A DNA stretch of 64,000 nucleotides, from assembly GCA_023453025.1 (NCBI GenBank), contig JAEXUD010000040.1, positions 62,001 to 126,000 on the forward strand, given 5' to 3'. Source of the stretch: Bacillota bacterium. GTDB lineage: Bacteria; Bacillota; Clostridia; Tissierellales; Sedimentibacteraceae. A program made the translations under genes and the position numbers. The notes beneath the pieces were generated by a model, which worked only from the letters and a program-made list of their open reading frames with translations, was not told where the DNA came from and searched no databases. This document shows, piece by piece, positions 44,694 through 51,809 of this stretch. Each line of letters begins with the position of its first letter. The first letter of the stretch is position 1.

Positions 44694-45626
44694 CTATGAA
44701 TGTATCCAAGTTCCTGTCTTACCTGCCAAACCGTCAGCTGCTTTTTCCAATGATGTAATAAGTGCCTTTCTTCCCGGCTTGGAGGTTGCAAAGCTCATTG
44801 CAGCCTTAACCTTTGGAAGCATTGAACCTTCAGCAAATTCCCTATCTGCAATGTATTTTTCAGCTTGTTCAATTGATAACTCCGATAGCCATTCTTGATC
44901 TGGTTTTCCAAATTTGATAGCTACCTTCTCAACTGCTGTAAGTACTACAAAGCTGTCAGCATCAATAAGCTGAGCCATAAGTGAGCTTGCAAAATCCTTG
45001 TCTATGACAGCACCCATTCCTTTAAGATGGTTTCCATCCCTGATAACAGGAATTCCGCCGCCTCCACAAGCAATTACAACCTGGTTTGCTTTTAATAATG
45101 CCTCTACAGTTTCAATTTCTATTATATCCTGTGGTTTTGGAGAAGCTACTACCCTTCTGTAACCACGGCCTGAGTCCTCAACTACTATCATACCCCTTGT
45201 ACGAGCTGCTTCAGCTTCCTGTTCAGTCATGAAAGGCCCTATTGGTTTTGTAGGTGTTTCAAATGCTGGGTCTTTTTCATCAACAACGACCTGAGTTATA
45301 ATTGATGTTACTGATTTTTTTATTCCTCTATTTAAAAATTCTTCTCGTAGTGCATTTTGCAAGTCATATCCAATATATGCCTGACTCATTGCAACACACA
45401 TCGATAATGGCATGTATGGGAATTTTGAATCTACTTTTCCATATTCGGTAAATGCATTGTTAATCATTCCTACTTGTGGTCCGTTGCCATGAGCTACAAC
45501 AACATCATAACCTGCTTCAGTCAAATCAGCTATCGCTTTTGAAGTATGCTTAACAGCCTCCATTTGTTCAGCTAATGTACTGCCAAGGGCATTTCCGCCC
45601 AATGCTATAACAATTTTTTTATTCAT
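44694..45626 (-). CDS. arcC: Carbamate kinase
   Basis: The 310-residue amino-acid-kinase-fold protein has IALGGNALG at the N-terminus, VVAHGNGPQVG, ACGGGGIPVI and GSMLPKVKAA, all carbamate kinase signatures. It converts carbamoyl phosphate and ADP to ATP, CO2 and ammonia. Its place among ygeW (carbamoyltransferase), ssnA and hyuA (as yqeA in E. coli) points to ATP recovery from ureido groups released in purine breakdown. AGGAGG precedes the ATG. Confidence 0.95.
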   Translation of the reverse strand: MNKKIVIALGGNALGSTLAEQMEAVKHTSKAIADLTEAGYDVVVAHGNGPQVGMINNAFTEYGKVDSKFPYMPLSMCVAMSQAYIGYDLQNALREEFLNRGIKKSVTSIITQVVVDEKDPAFETPTKPIGPFMTEQEAEAARTRGMIVVEDSGRGYRRVVASPKPQDIIEIETVEALLKANQVVIACGGGGIPVIRDGNHLKGMGAVIDKDFASSLMAQLIDADSFVVLTAVEKVAIKFGKPDQEWLSELSIEQAEKYIADREFAEGSMLPKVKAAMSFATSKPGRKALITSLEKAADGLAGKTGTWIHS

Positions 45627-45656
45627 ATTTCCTCCTGTGTCATTTTGAGATTTTGG

Positions 45657-45683
45657 GGACGAGCCTCATTTTAAGGTCCGTCC
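45657..45683 (-). other. Intercistronic stem-loop between ygfK and arcC
   Basis: GGACG..CCT pairs with AGG..CGTCC (45674-45683 with 45657-45666) around a 7-nt loop, with a 2-nt internal mismatch. It is G/C-rich in an A/T-rich region and lies directly behind the ygfK stop. No T-tract follows. Confidence 0.55.
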
Positions 45684-45695
45684 TCAGAATCGGGG

Positions 45696-47402
45696 TTATT
45701 GTAACAAATAAGGGTATTCCTTAATCATAGTTTCAAGAATTTTTTCAATGGATTTCTTTTCATTCTTTGAATTGCCTATATCATATACATATTCGGTCTT
45801 GTCTTCATCTCTTAGCTGATATTTATCTTCATCCAATTTCAAGATTCCTGAATTTTCAGAATTATCAAATTCTTCTTTATCTGCAAATAACGTTACTTTT
45901 TTAATGTAAGGAAGACCGCCCCTTGTACAAAATGTATGGCAATTATCACATTCGTTACATCTGTTCTCAATGTGTACGATTTGATAAGCTGCATCAAATC
46001 TGTCATCATAGACTCTCATGTTGGCACGATTTGGACAAACGTCTACACAAATTCCACAATTTTTCTTAAAACAGTCATACGTAGGCAATGTATCCTCTAA
46101 ATATCTTCCATCACCTTTATTTTTATAGTCAGCATCATTCTTAGCACTTTCTGCCAGTTTTTCAACTTCTGCTATATCAAGACCTTCAAAGTTTATTTGT
46201 TCAGAAGAAATCTTGTCTAATAAGGATTTCATATTCCTATATCCGCCCGGCTTCAGTAAAAGCGTTGAAACTGTCAACGGTGCAATACCAGTCTTAAGAA
46301 CATCTGCAACATTGTTTTTGTCAATACCGCCTGATAATGAAATATGAATGTCGCCATCTAAAGCTTCTGCAAACATTTTGGACACACCCATAGCTATAGG
46401 ATATAATGGCTTACCTGACAAATACATGCTTTCTCCCGGAAGAATATTTCTTGAATTATATACAGGCAATGTATTTGTCAGTTTTATTCCTGTGAACAAA
46501 TTATGTTCTTTTCCGAGTTTTTTTAATTCATTGACAATGTCAACTGCCATATCAAATTTCAGATCATGTTCAAAATCTTCTCTTCTGATAACTACATCAT
46601 CATAGCCCTGGTTATCCAGGATTTCCCTCACATTTTCATATCCTAATAATGTGGGGTTGCATTTAATAAATGTATTTATTTTTTTATTTATAATGAGATG
46701 CCTTGCTATGTCTAAAATTTGTTCTGCTTTAGCTCCATGCATAGTCGATAGTGTTACAGTGTTTGAAATTTTCGAAGAAATTTCATCTATATTTTCAAGC
46801 TTAAATTTTTTAAATTTGTATATATTTTCTTTTAAAACCTGAATGCACTCTTTAAATATATCTGTATTTTTTGCTTCTTTTAAATTATCAATAAAATCTG
46901 ATATTTTCTTTGATTGAATTCCTTCAAGATCGTATCCCACACTGATATTGAATACAAAATCCTTTACATCGGATAAACCTAATTCAACTGCCATTACCTG
47001 CAATAATACCGAACCCTTTATATATTCATTTGCAGCTTCCTCAACAGTAAGCTCTGTTGACCATTCAACATTGTAGCCCACATTTTTAACGTCAATGCAG
47101 GGTTTTTCTATCATTGACTGCATTTCTTTTCCATCAATAATTTGCACTGTTTTTAATTCAAAAAACCTGGCACCTGATATATATGCAGCTAATAGGTTTT
47201 GAGCTAATTGAGTATGTGGACCTGCGGCAGGGCCTACCGGATATCTTAAATATTCATTGTTAAAAGCCATTTTAAGATTATCATTTATTTCTGAGAAAAA
47301 ATCTTTTTTATCTATTTCAAGTATTTTACCTTTTGTATAATAATCCTGCAAGCAATCATCTATAAGATATACAAATGATAAACTTCTCATTACATCGCTC
47401 AT
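45696..47402 (-). CDS. ygfK: YgfK-like protein lacking the FAD/NAD(P)H domain
   Basis: The 568-residue protein has an N-terminal dihydroorotate/dihydropyrimidine dehydrogenase-like TIM barrel (RYPVGPAAGPHTQLAQN, GARFFELKTVQ, FIKCNPTLLGY, HISLSGGIDKNNV). Two [4Fe-4S] motifs follow: C444-C449-C452-C456 and C482-C485-C488-C492. E. coli YgfK is about 1030 residues because it also holds a GltD-like FAD/NAD(P)H domain; that part is absent here. YgfK belongs to the anaerobic urate gene set and is thought to reduce a purine-derived ring. The electron donor must be a separate protein such as ferredoxin (inference). Confidence 0.88.
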   Translation of the reverse strand: MSDVMRSLSFVYLIDDCLQDYYTKGKILEIDKKDFFSEINDNLKMAFNNEYLRYPVGPAAGPHTQLAQNLLAAYISGARFFELKTVQIIDGKEMQSMIEKPCIDVKNVGYNVEWSTELTVEEAANEYIKGSVLLQVMAVELGLSDVKDFVFNISVGYDLEGIQSKKISDFIDNLKEAKNTDIFKECIQVLKENIYKFKKFKLENIDEISSKISNTVTLSTMHGAKAEQILDIARHLIINKKINTFIKCNPTLLGYENVREILDNQGYDDVVIRREDFEHDLKFDMAVDIVNELKKLGKEHNLFTGIKLTNTLPVYNSRNILPGESMYLSGKPLYPIAMGVSKMFAEALDGDIHISLSGGIDKNNVADVLKTGIAPLTVSTLLLKPGGYRNMKSLLDKISSEQINFEGLDIAEVEKLAESAKNDADYKNKGDGRYLEDTLPTYDCFKKNCGICVDVCPNRANMRVYDDRFDAAYQIVHIENRCNECDNCHTFCTRGGLPYIKKVTLFADKEEFDNSENSGILKLDEDKYQLRDEDKTEYVYDIGNSKNEKKSIEKILETMIKEYPYLLQ

Positions 47403-47432
47403 ATTAATCGCCTTTCTTAAGCAACAAGACTT

Positions 47433-47455
47433 AGGACGGAATTATTCCCCGTCCT
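47433..47455 (-). other. Intercistronic stem-loop between ygeY and ygfK
   Basis: An exact 7-bp G/C-rich stem AGGACGG / CCGTCCT (47433-47439 with 47449-47455) has a 9-nt loop. It begins 9 nt after the ygeY stop on the - strand. The + strand has a T-rich stretch behind it, but transcription is on the - strand. Confidence 0.6.
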
Positions 47456-47463
47456 TTATCTTT

Positions 47464-48801
47464 TTATTTATTTTCATCAGCTCTATTGTTTTCTGTATAG
47501 ATTGTTGGAAGTGCAGCATATACAGCAGCACATTTCACCAAATCTTCTTTCCACGTTTTTTCATTTGGGGCATGTGCCTGAGCCTCTGCACCAGGTCCAA
47601 ATCCAATTACGGGTATACCGTTACGTCCCATTATTGAAACACCGTTTGTTGAAAAAGTCCATTTATCTGTAAGCGGACGTGCTTTTCTCATAGCATCAGT
47701 TTCTTTAGAGCCGCTTCTTGTTGTACCATAAAGACCGGTATATGCTTCTTCCATTGCTTTAGTAACAGCATGATCTTCCGGAATAACCCAAGTCGGGAAA
47801 TAGCATTCAATCGGATATACCAATCCTGTGTAGCTTGGTCTGTCATAATTGTACATACTTACTTTTGCATTATATTTCTTTACAGCCGGAAGTGCACGAA
47901 TTTCGTCTAAGCAGCTTTCCCAGGTTTCACCTGCTGTCATACGACGATCTAATGAAACTGAACAAGAGTCTGCTACCGCACAACGGCTTGGAGACGTAAA
48001 GAATATTTCAGATGTAGTTACAGTACCACGTCCCAGGAAATTAGCTTCCTTGTATTGTGAGTTATACTTTTCATCTAACATTTTTACAAGACCTTTGATT
48101 TCTTTATCATCCGCAGAATCATTTTCATTAAGGTCTCTGATGTTTAATAAGATTTCAGCCATTTTATAGATTGCATTTTCTCCTCTTTCAGGTGCTGAAC
48201 CATGGCATGAAACACCTTGAACATCAACACGAATTTCCATACGGCCTCTTTGACCTCTGTAAATTCCTCCGTCAGTTGGTTCTGTTGAAACAACAAATTC
48301 AGGTCTTACCTTATCTTCCTTGATTATATATTCCCAGCATAAACCATCACAGTCTTCTTCCTGTACTGTACCTGTCACCAATGCCGTGTATTCCTCGTTT
48401 AAAAGACCTAAGTCCTTCATTATTTTGGCACCATAAACTCCTGATACGATTCCGCCCAGCTGGTCAGATGTTCCGCGACCGCCTATTTCAGTATCTGATT
48501 CATATCCTTCATATGGGTCAAATTGCCAGTTAGCTCTGTTGCCTATACCAACTGTGTCGATGTGAGCATCAAATCCAATTAATTTCTTTCCTGTTCCCAT
48601 GTAGCCAAGAACATTTCCTTGCTTATCTATTTCAACTTTGTCAAAACCAACAGCTCTCATTTCTTCAGCTATACGCTCGACAACGCCTTTTTCTTCGCAT
48701 GACTCACCGGGTATGGCAACTAAATCTCTTAAAAACTTAGTCATAGCTGCTTCATAGCCCTTTGCCGCTTCATTTATTTTATTAAAATCCAATTTACTCA
48801 T
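47464..48801 (-). CDS. ygeY: YgeY-type M20-family peptidase/deacylase
   Basis: The ~445-residue protein is an M20 metallohydrolase with LIGFDAHIDTVG (metal-binding H-x-D), GRGTSDQLGGIVSG, TGTVQEEDCDGLCW (catalytic Glu pair) and a C-terminal IGFGPGAEAQAHAPNE metal-site region. ATG 48801 is chosen because GGAGG lies 5 nt upstream, rather than TTG 48813. YgeY is part of the urate gene set between ygeW and ygfK; it probably cleaves an N-acyl or ureido bond of an intermediate (inference). Confidence 0.92.
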   Translation of the reverse strand: MSKLDFNKINEAAKGYEAAMTKFLRDLVAIPGESCEEKGVVERIAEEMRAVGFDKVEIDKQGNVLGYMGTGKKLIGFDAHIDTVGIGNRANWQFDPYEGYESDTEIGGRGTSDQLGGIVSGVYGAKIMKDLGLLNEEYTALVTGTVQEEDCDGLCWEYIIKEDKVRPEFVVSTEPTDGGIYRGQRGRMEIRVDVQGVSCHGSAPERGENAIYKMAEILLNIRDLNENDSADDKEIKGLVKMLDEKYNSQYKEANFLGRGTVTTSEIFFTSPSRCAVADSCSVSLDRRMTAGETWESCLDEIRALPAVKKYNAKVSMYNYDRPSYTGLVYPIECYFPTWVIPEDHAVTKAMEEAYTGLYGTTRSGSKETDAMRKARPLTDKWTFSTNGVSIMGRNGIPVIGFGPGAEAQAHAPNEKTWKEDLVKCAAVYAALPTIYTENNRADENK

Positions 48802-48816
48802 CTCTTCCTCCAAAAA

Positions 48817-50013
48817 TTATCTTTCTAATCTTGTTTTATTTTTATCAACTAAGTTTTGTAATGTTTGCTCCGGATTTTTAATTTTCTGTAAAAAAATCAT
48901 AGCTGCTATAATATATGGCTTAAAGCTTGCTTCTTTATAAAGAGGAATTCTGTATCTGTCAAATACTGTGGCATCAACTTCACCGGTTTTACAGCTTACT
49001 CCTGTAATATCAGCAGGCAGGCAGTGCAAGTATAAAGCCTTTCCGTCTTTTGTAGTCTTCATCAGCTCTTCTGTACAAGCCCAGTCTGTATGATCGGCAT
49101 TTTGTTTTAGCAATTCTTTTTCTAATGCCTTTATTTCATCAAATTTACCTTCGCCGTAAAGATTTGTTCTTTTTTCCATAGCTGCAAATGGTGCCCAGCT
49201 CTTTGGATATACTATATCAGCATCCTTGAATGCCTCCTCCATTGAGTTTGTCTTTTTGAATGATCCGCCATATTGTTCAGCATTCTTTCTGGCTACTTCT
49301 TCAACCTCCGGCATTACTTCATATCCTTCCGGATGAGCGAGAACTACATCCATACCGAATCTTGTCAAAAGACCGATTATGCCCTGAGGAACTGATAGCG
49401 GTTTACCGTATGAAGGTGAATAAGCCCAGGTCATAGCAACCTTTTTACCTTTTAAGTTTTCAATTCCGCCAAATTCATTGATTAAATGTAAAGCATCAGC
49501 CATTGTCTGAGTCGGATGGTCGATATCACATTGTAAGTTAACAATTGTAGGTCTTTGCTCTAAAACGCCGTCCTTAAATCCTTCTTCAACATATTCTGCT
49601 ACTGCTTTCTGATAAGTATGACCTTTTCCGATGTACATATCATCACGAATACCAATTACATCTGCCATGAATGAAATCATGTTAGCTGTTTCTTTTACAG
49701 TTTCTCCATGTGCTATTTGTGATTTTTCTTCATCCAAATCTTGAATTTCCAAGCCTAAAAAGTTACAAGCTGAAGCAAAAGAGAATCTTGTTCTTGTCGA
49801 GTTATCTCTGAATACCGAAATACCTAACCCTGAATCAAATATTTTAGGGCTTATATTGTTCTCTCTCATGTATCTGAGAGTTTCTGCCACTGTGAATATT
49901 GCTTCTAATTCTTCCTGAGTTTTATCCCATGTCAGGAAAAAGTCATTTTGATAAAGATCTTTGTAGTCTAGCTTTTTTAATTTTTCCATTAATTCATTGA
50001 AATTCTTGTTCAT
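48817..50013 (-). CDS. ygeW: YgeW-type knotted carbamoyltransferase
   Basis: The ~398-residue protein has the carbamoyl-phosphate site S72-T-R-T-R76 (FRDNSTRTRFSFASA), DHPTQTMADAL and LHCLPADI. These define the aspartate/ornithine carbamoyltransferase fold; length and extra loops fit the knotted YgeW subgroup, whose natural substrate is debated. In reverse it could form carbamoyl phosphate for the carbamate kinase. The start is ATG 50013 with GGGAG 7 nt upstream. It is 3 nt before the ygeY leader. Confidence 0.93.
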   Translation of the reverse strand: MNKNFNELMEKLKKLDYKDLYQNDFFLTWDKTQEELEAIFTVAETLRYMRENNISPKIFDSGLGISVFRDNSTRTRFSFASACNFLGLEIQDLDEEKSQIAHGETVKETANMISFMADVIGIRDDMYIGKGHTYQKAVAEYVEEGFKDGVLEQRPTIVNLQCDIDHPTQTMADALHLINEFGGIENLKGKKVAMTWAYSPSYGKPLSVPQGIIGLLTRFGMDVVLAHPEGYEVMPEVEEVARKNAEQYGGSFKKTNSMEEAFKDADIVYPKSWAPFAAMEKRTNLYGEGKFDEIKALEKELLKQNADHTDWACTEELMKTTKDGKALYLHCLPADITGVSCKTGEVDATVFDRYRIPLYKEASFKPYIIAAMIFLQKIKNPEQTLQNLVDKNKTRLER

Positions 50014-50075
50014 TTTTTTCTCCCTTTTTTTCATTTTCAAATTTAATTTTTATATGCCGTATTATTTTTAAACTT

Positions 50076-51284
50076 CTATTTATTTGGATAACATCCATTC
50101 CAAACTATATCCCTGTATCCTTCAAAGTATGTGTCACCTTCAGTGCTGAACAATAATACAACTGAGTTTTCATCAAGCTTTAATTTTTCCTTGATATCTT
50201 TCAATTCTTCTAATTTCATTACCTGGGAAACTACTCCGATTGTAGCTGCACCGCTTTCACCTGAGATGACCCTTTCATCACCCTTAAGCGGATTGCCGAG
50301 AACTCTCATTCCATGTGCTGCCACTTCATCGGGTACTGATAAGAAGTTTTCCACATTTGCATGAAGAACAGGCCATCCGATTGTAATAGGTTCACCACAT
50401 GCAAGTCCGGCCATTATAGTATTCATTTCACCTGTAACAGGATGTAACTTTTCATCATCTGCTTTTGCAGTTTTAAACAGGCATGCTGCTTTGTTTGGTT
50501 CTACTGTTGTTATTATAGGTTTATTATCTGCATAAATTGAACTGAAGAATCCGGTTGCAGCTGATGCCAATGAACCTACTCCTGCCTGCAGAAATATATG
50601 CGTAGGTCTGATATTCTGATCCTCCAATTTTAAATATGCTTCATATGCCATAGTCATATATCCCTGCATAATCCATCTTGGCAATTCTTCATAACCAGGC
50701 CATGCTGTATCTTGAACCATTACATATCCATTCTTTTCCGCTAAGTCGTTACAATATCTGACAGTATCATCATAATTCCATTCTGTAATTTCACACTTTG
50801 CACCATGAGCTCTGATTCTGTCACGTCTTTCAAGCGCGCTTCCTCTTGGCATATATACTATTGCTTTTTGTTTTAACTGTTCAGCAGTCCAGGCAATTCC
50901 TCTTCCGTGGTTTCCGTCTGTTGCTGTAATAAATGTTATGTCTCCTAGTTCTTTTTTAACCTCGTCTGATATTAAGGTCTTATACGGAAGATTATCTATG
51001 TCTTTTCCTAATTTGTTAGCTATATATTGACCGATTGTAAAGCTTCCTCCAAGAACCTTAAAAGCATTTAATCCAAACCTGTAGGATTCATCCTTAATAA
51101 AAATTTCCTTCAATCCCAAATACTTAGAGAGCTCCTTTAATTCCACAAGCGGTGTTTCACTATATTGATCGAAACTTGAATGAAATTTAAGCACTTTCTT
51201 AGCTACATCTTCACTCAAAAAATCTAAGTTGGACTTTTTTCTCTTAGTGATTTCATTTTGAACCAATTCGTAATTAACAGTCAT
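50076..51284 (-). CDS. ygeX: 2,3-Diaminopropionate ammonia-lyase YgeX
   Basis: The 402-residue PLP enzyme has the cofactor lysine K76 in GLNAFKVLGGSF, ATDGNHGRGIAWTA and LQAGVGSLASAATGFF. It matches diaminopropionate ammonia-lyase, which yields pyruvate and two ammonia from 2,3-diaminopropionate. In anaerobic urate breakdown, diaminopropionate is the proposed late intermediate, so this step feeds pyruvate fermentation. It is the first gene of the operon, behind a sigma-54 promoter. Confidence 0.94.
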   Translation of the reverse strand: MTVNYELVQNEITKRKKSNLDFLSEDVAKKVLKFHSSFDQYSETPLVELKELSKYLGLKEIFIKDESYRFGLNAFKVLGGSFTIGQYIANKLGKDIDNLPYKTLISDEVKKELGDITFITATDGNHGRGIAWTAEQLKQKAIVYMPRGSALERRDRIRAHGAKCEITEWNYDDTVRYCNDLAEKNGYVMVQDTAWPGYEELPRWIMQGYMTMAYEAYLKLEDQNIRPTHIFLQAGVGSLASAATGFFSSIYADNKPIITTVEPNKAACLFKTAKADDEKLHPVTGEMNTIMAGLACGEPITIGWPVLHANVENFLSVPDEVAAHGMRVLGNPLKGDERVISGESGAATIGVVSQVMKLEELKDIKEKLKLDENSVVLLFSTEGDTYFEGYRDIVWNGCYPNK

Positions 51285-51326
51285 TTTACTACCTTTCTAT
51301 AAAAATAATTTTCTTAATTTTATTAT

Positions 51327-51343
51327 AGCAAAATCTATGCCAA
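51327..51343 (-). promoter_or_regulatory. Sigma-54 promoter of the ygeX operon
   Basis: The - strand reads TTGGCATAGATTTTGCT, with GG (-24) and GC (-12) at the exact consensus spacing (TTGGCAC-N5-TTGCT type). The predicted start is about 30 nt before the ygeX ATG. A sigma-54 activator gene lies directly upstream. Confidence 0.88.
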
Positions 51344-51473
51344 TTATTTTTGACATAATAGCTTATTTTATTAGTTTTATTTATATTTATATTTTTATTC
51401 CTTTAAATTTCAACATGTCCATGCTTTGTTTTTTTATTTAGTTTTTATGGATTTATGTATTTCGAGTGATTTT

Positions 51474-51506
51474 TTATCAATATGATAAAGATTATCAAAT
51501 TGATAA
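51474..51506. promoter_or_regulatory. Two tandem activator dyads (TTATCA-N3-TGATAA)
   Basis: Two copies of TTATCA-N3-TGATAA lie at 51474-51488 and 51492-51506, centres 18 bp apart. They are about 165 and 183 bp upstream of the predicted sigma-54 start, the usual range for enhancer sites. They probably bind the activator encoded at 51810-53543. Confidence 0.75.
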
Positions 51507-51662
51507 AAGGTGTTATAGTTTATATTTTAACAAATTGAATGTCTACGTTAATAATCTTAAACAACCTAAAATTTCAATGCTTTCATTGAATAAATAAGTT
51601 ATATTATAAATACATTAAAATAACTATTACTATTTTGTTTATAAATTAAGTTAAAAATTTAA

Positions 51663-51677
51663 TTATCATATTGATAA
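51663..51677. promoter_or_regulatory. Third activator dyad (TTATCA-N3-TGATAA)
   Basis: A further exact copy of the dyad lies about 355 bp upstream of the sigma-54 start. The rest of the 525-nt gap (51285-51809) is very A/T-rich and shows no gene. Confidence 0.65.
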
Positions 51678-51732
51678 AAAATTTAAGGATTTTATTTTAA
51701 AATTTATTATTTATTTCTTTTTTCGTTTTATA

Positions 51733-51752
51733 AATCATTAAATTTAATGATT
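51733..51752. repeat. 20-nt perfect palindrome in regulatory gap
   Basis: AATCATTAAA / TTTAATGATT is an exact inverted repeat with no loop. Its half-site resembles but does not equal the TTATCA dyads. It may be an operator or only A/T-rich chance symmetry. Confidence 0.4.
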
Positions 51753-51764
51753 AACGGTATAATA

Positions 51765-51794
51765 ATCAAAAATAAAAAGGGCTATATAGCCCTT
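51765..51794 (-). terminator. Terminator behind the sigma-54 activator gene
   Basis: AAGGGCTATATAGCCCTT (51777-51794) forms a hairpin followed on the - strand by TTTATTTTTG. It insulates the ygeX promoter region from the regulator gene. Confidence 0.8.
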
Positions 51795-51809
51795 AGATTC
51801 ATTGTCCCA

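Noticed and set aside
44666..44791. N-terminal extension of ssnA overlapping arcC
   Set aside because: The added 42 residues match nothing in the family, overlap arcC by about 100 nt, and AAAGGAG stands 6 nt before ATG 44665.
51733..51752. Palindrome AATCATTAAATTTAATGATT as a fourth activator site
   Set aside because: Its half-sites differ from TTATCA and lack the N3 spacer; A/T-rich chance symmetry is plausible.
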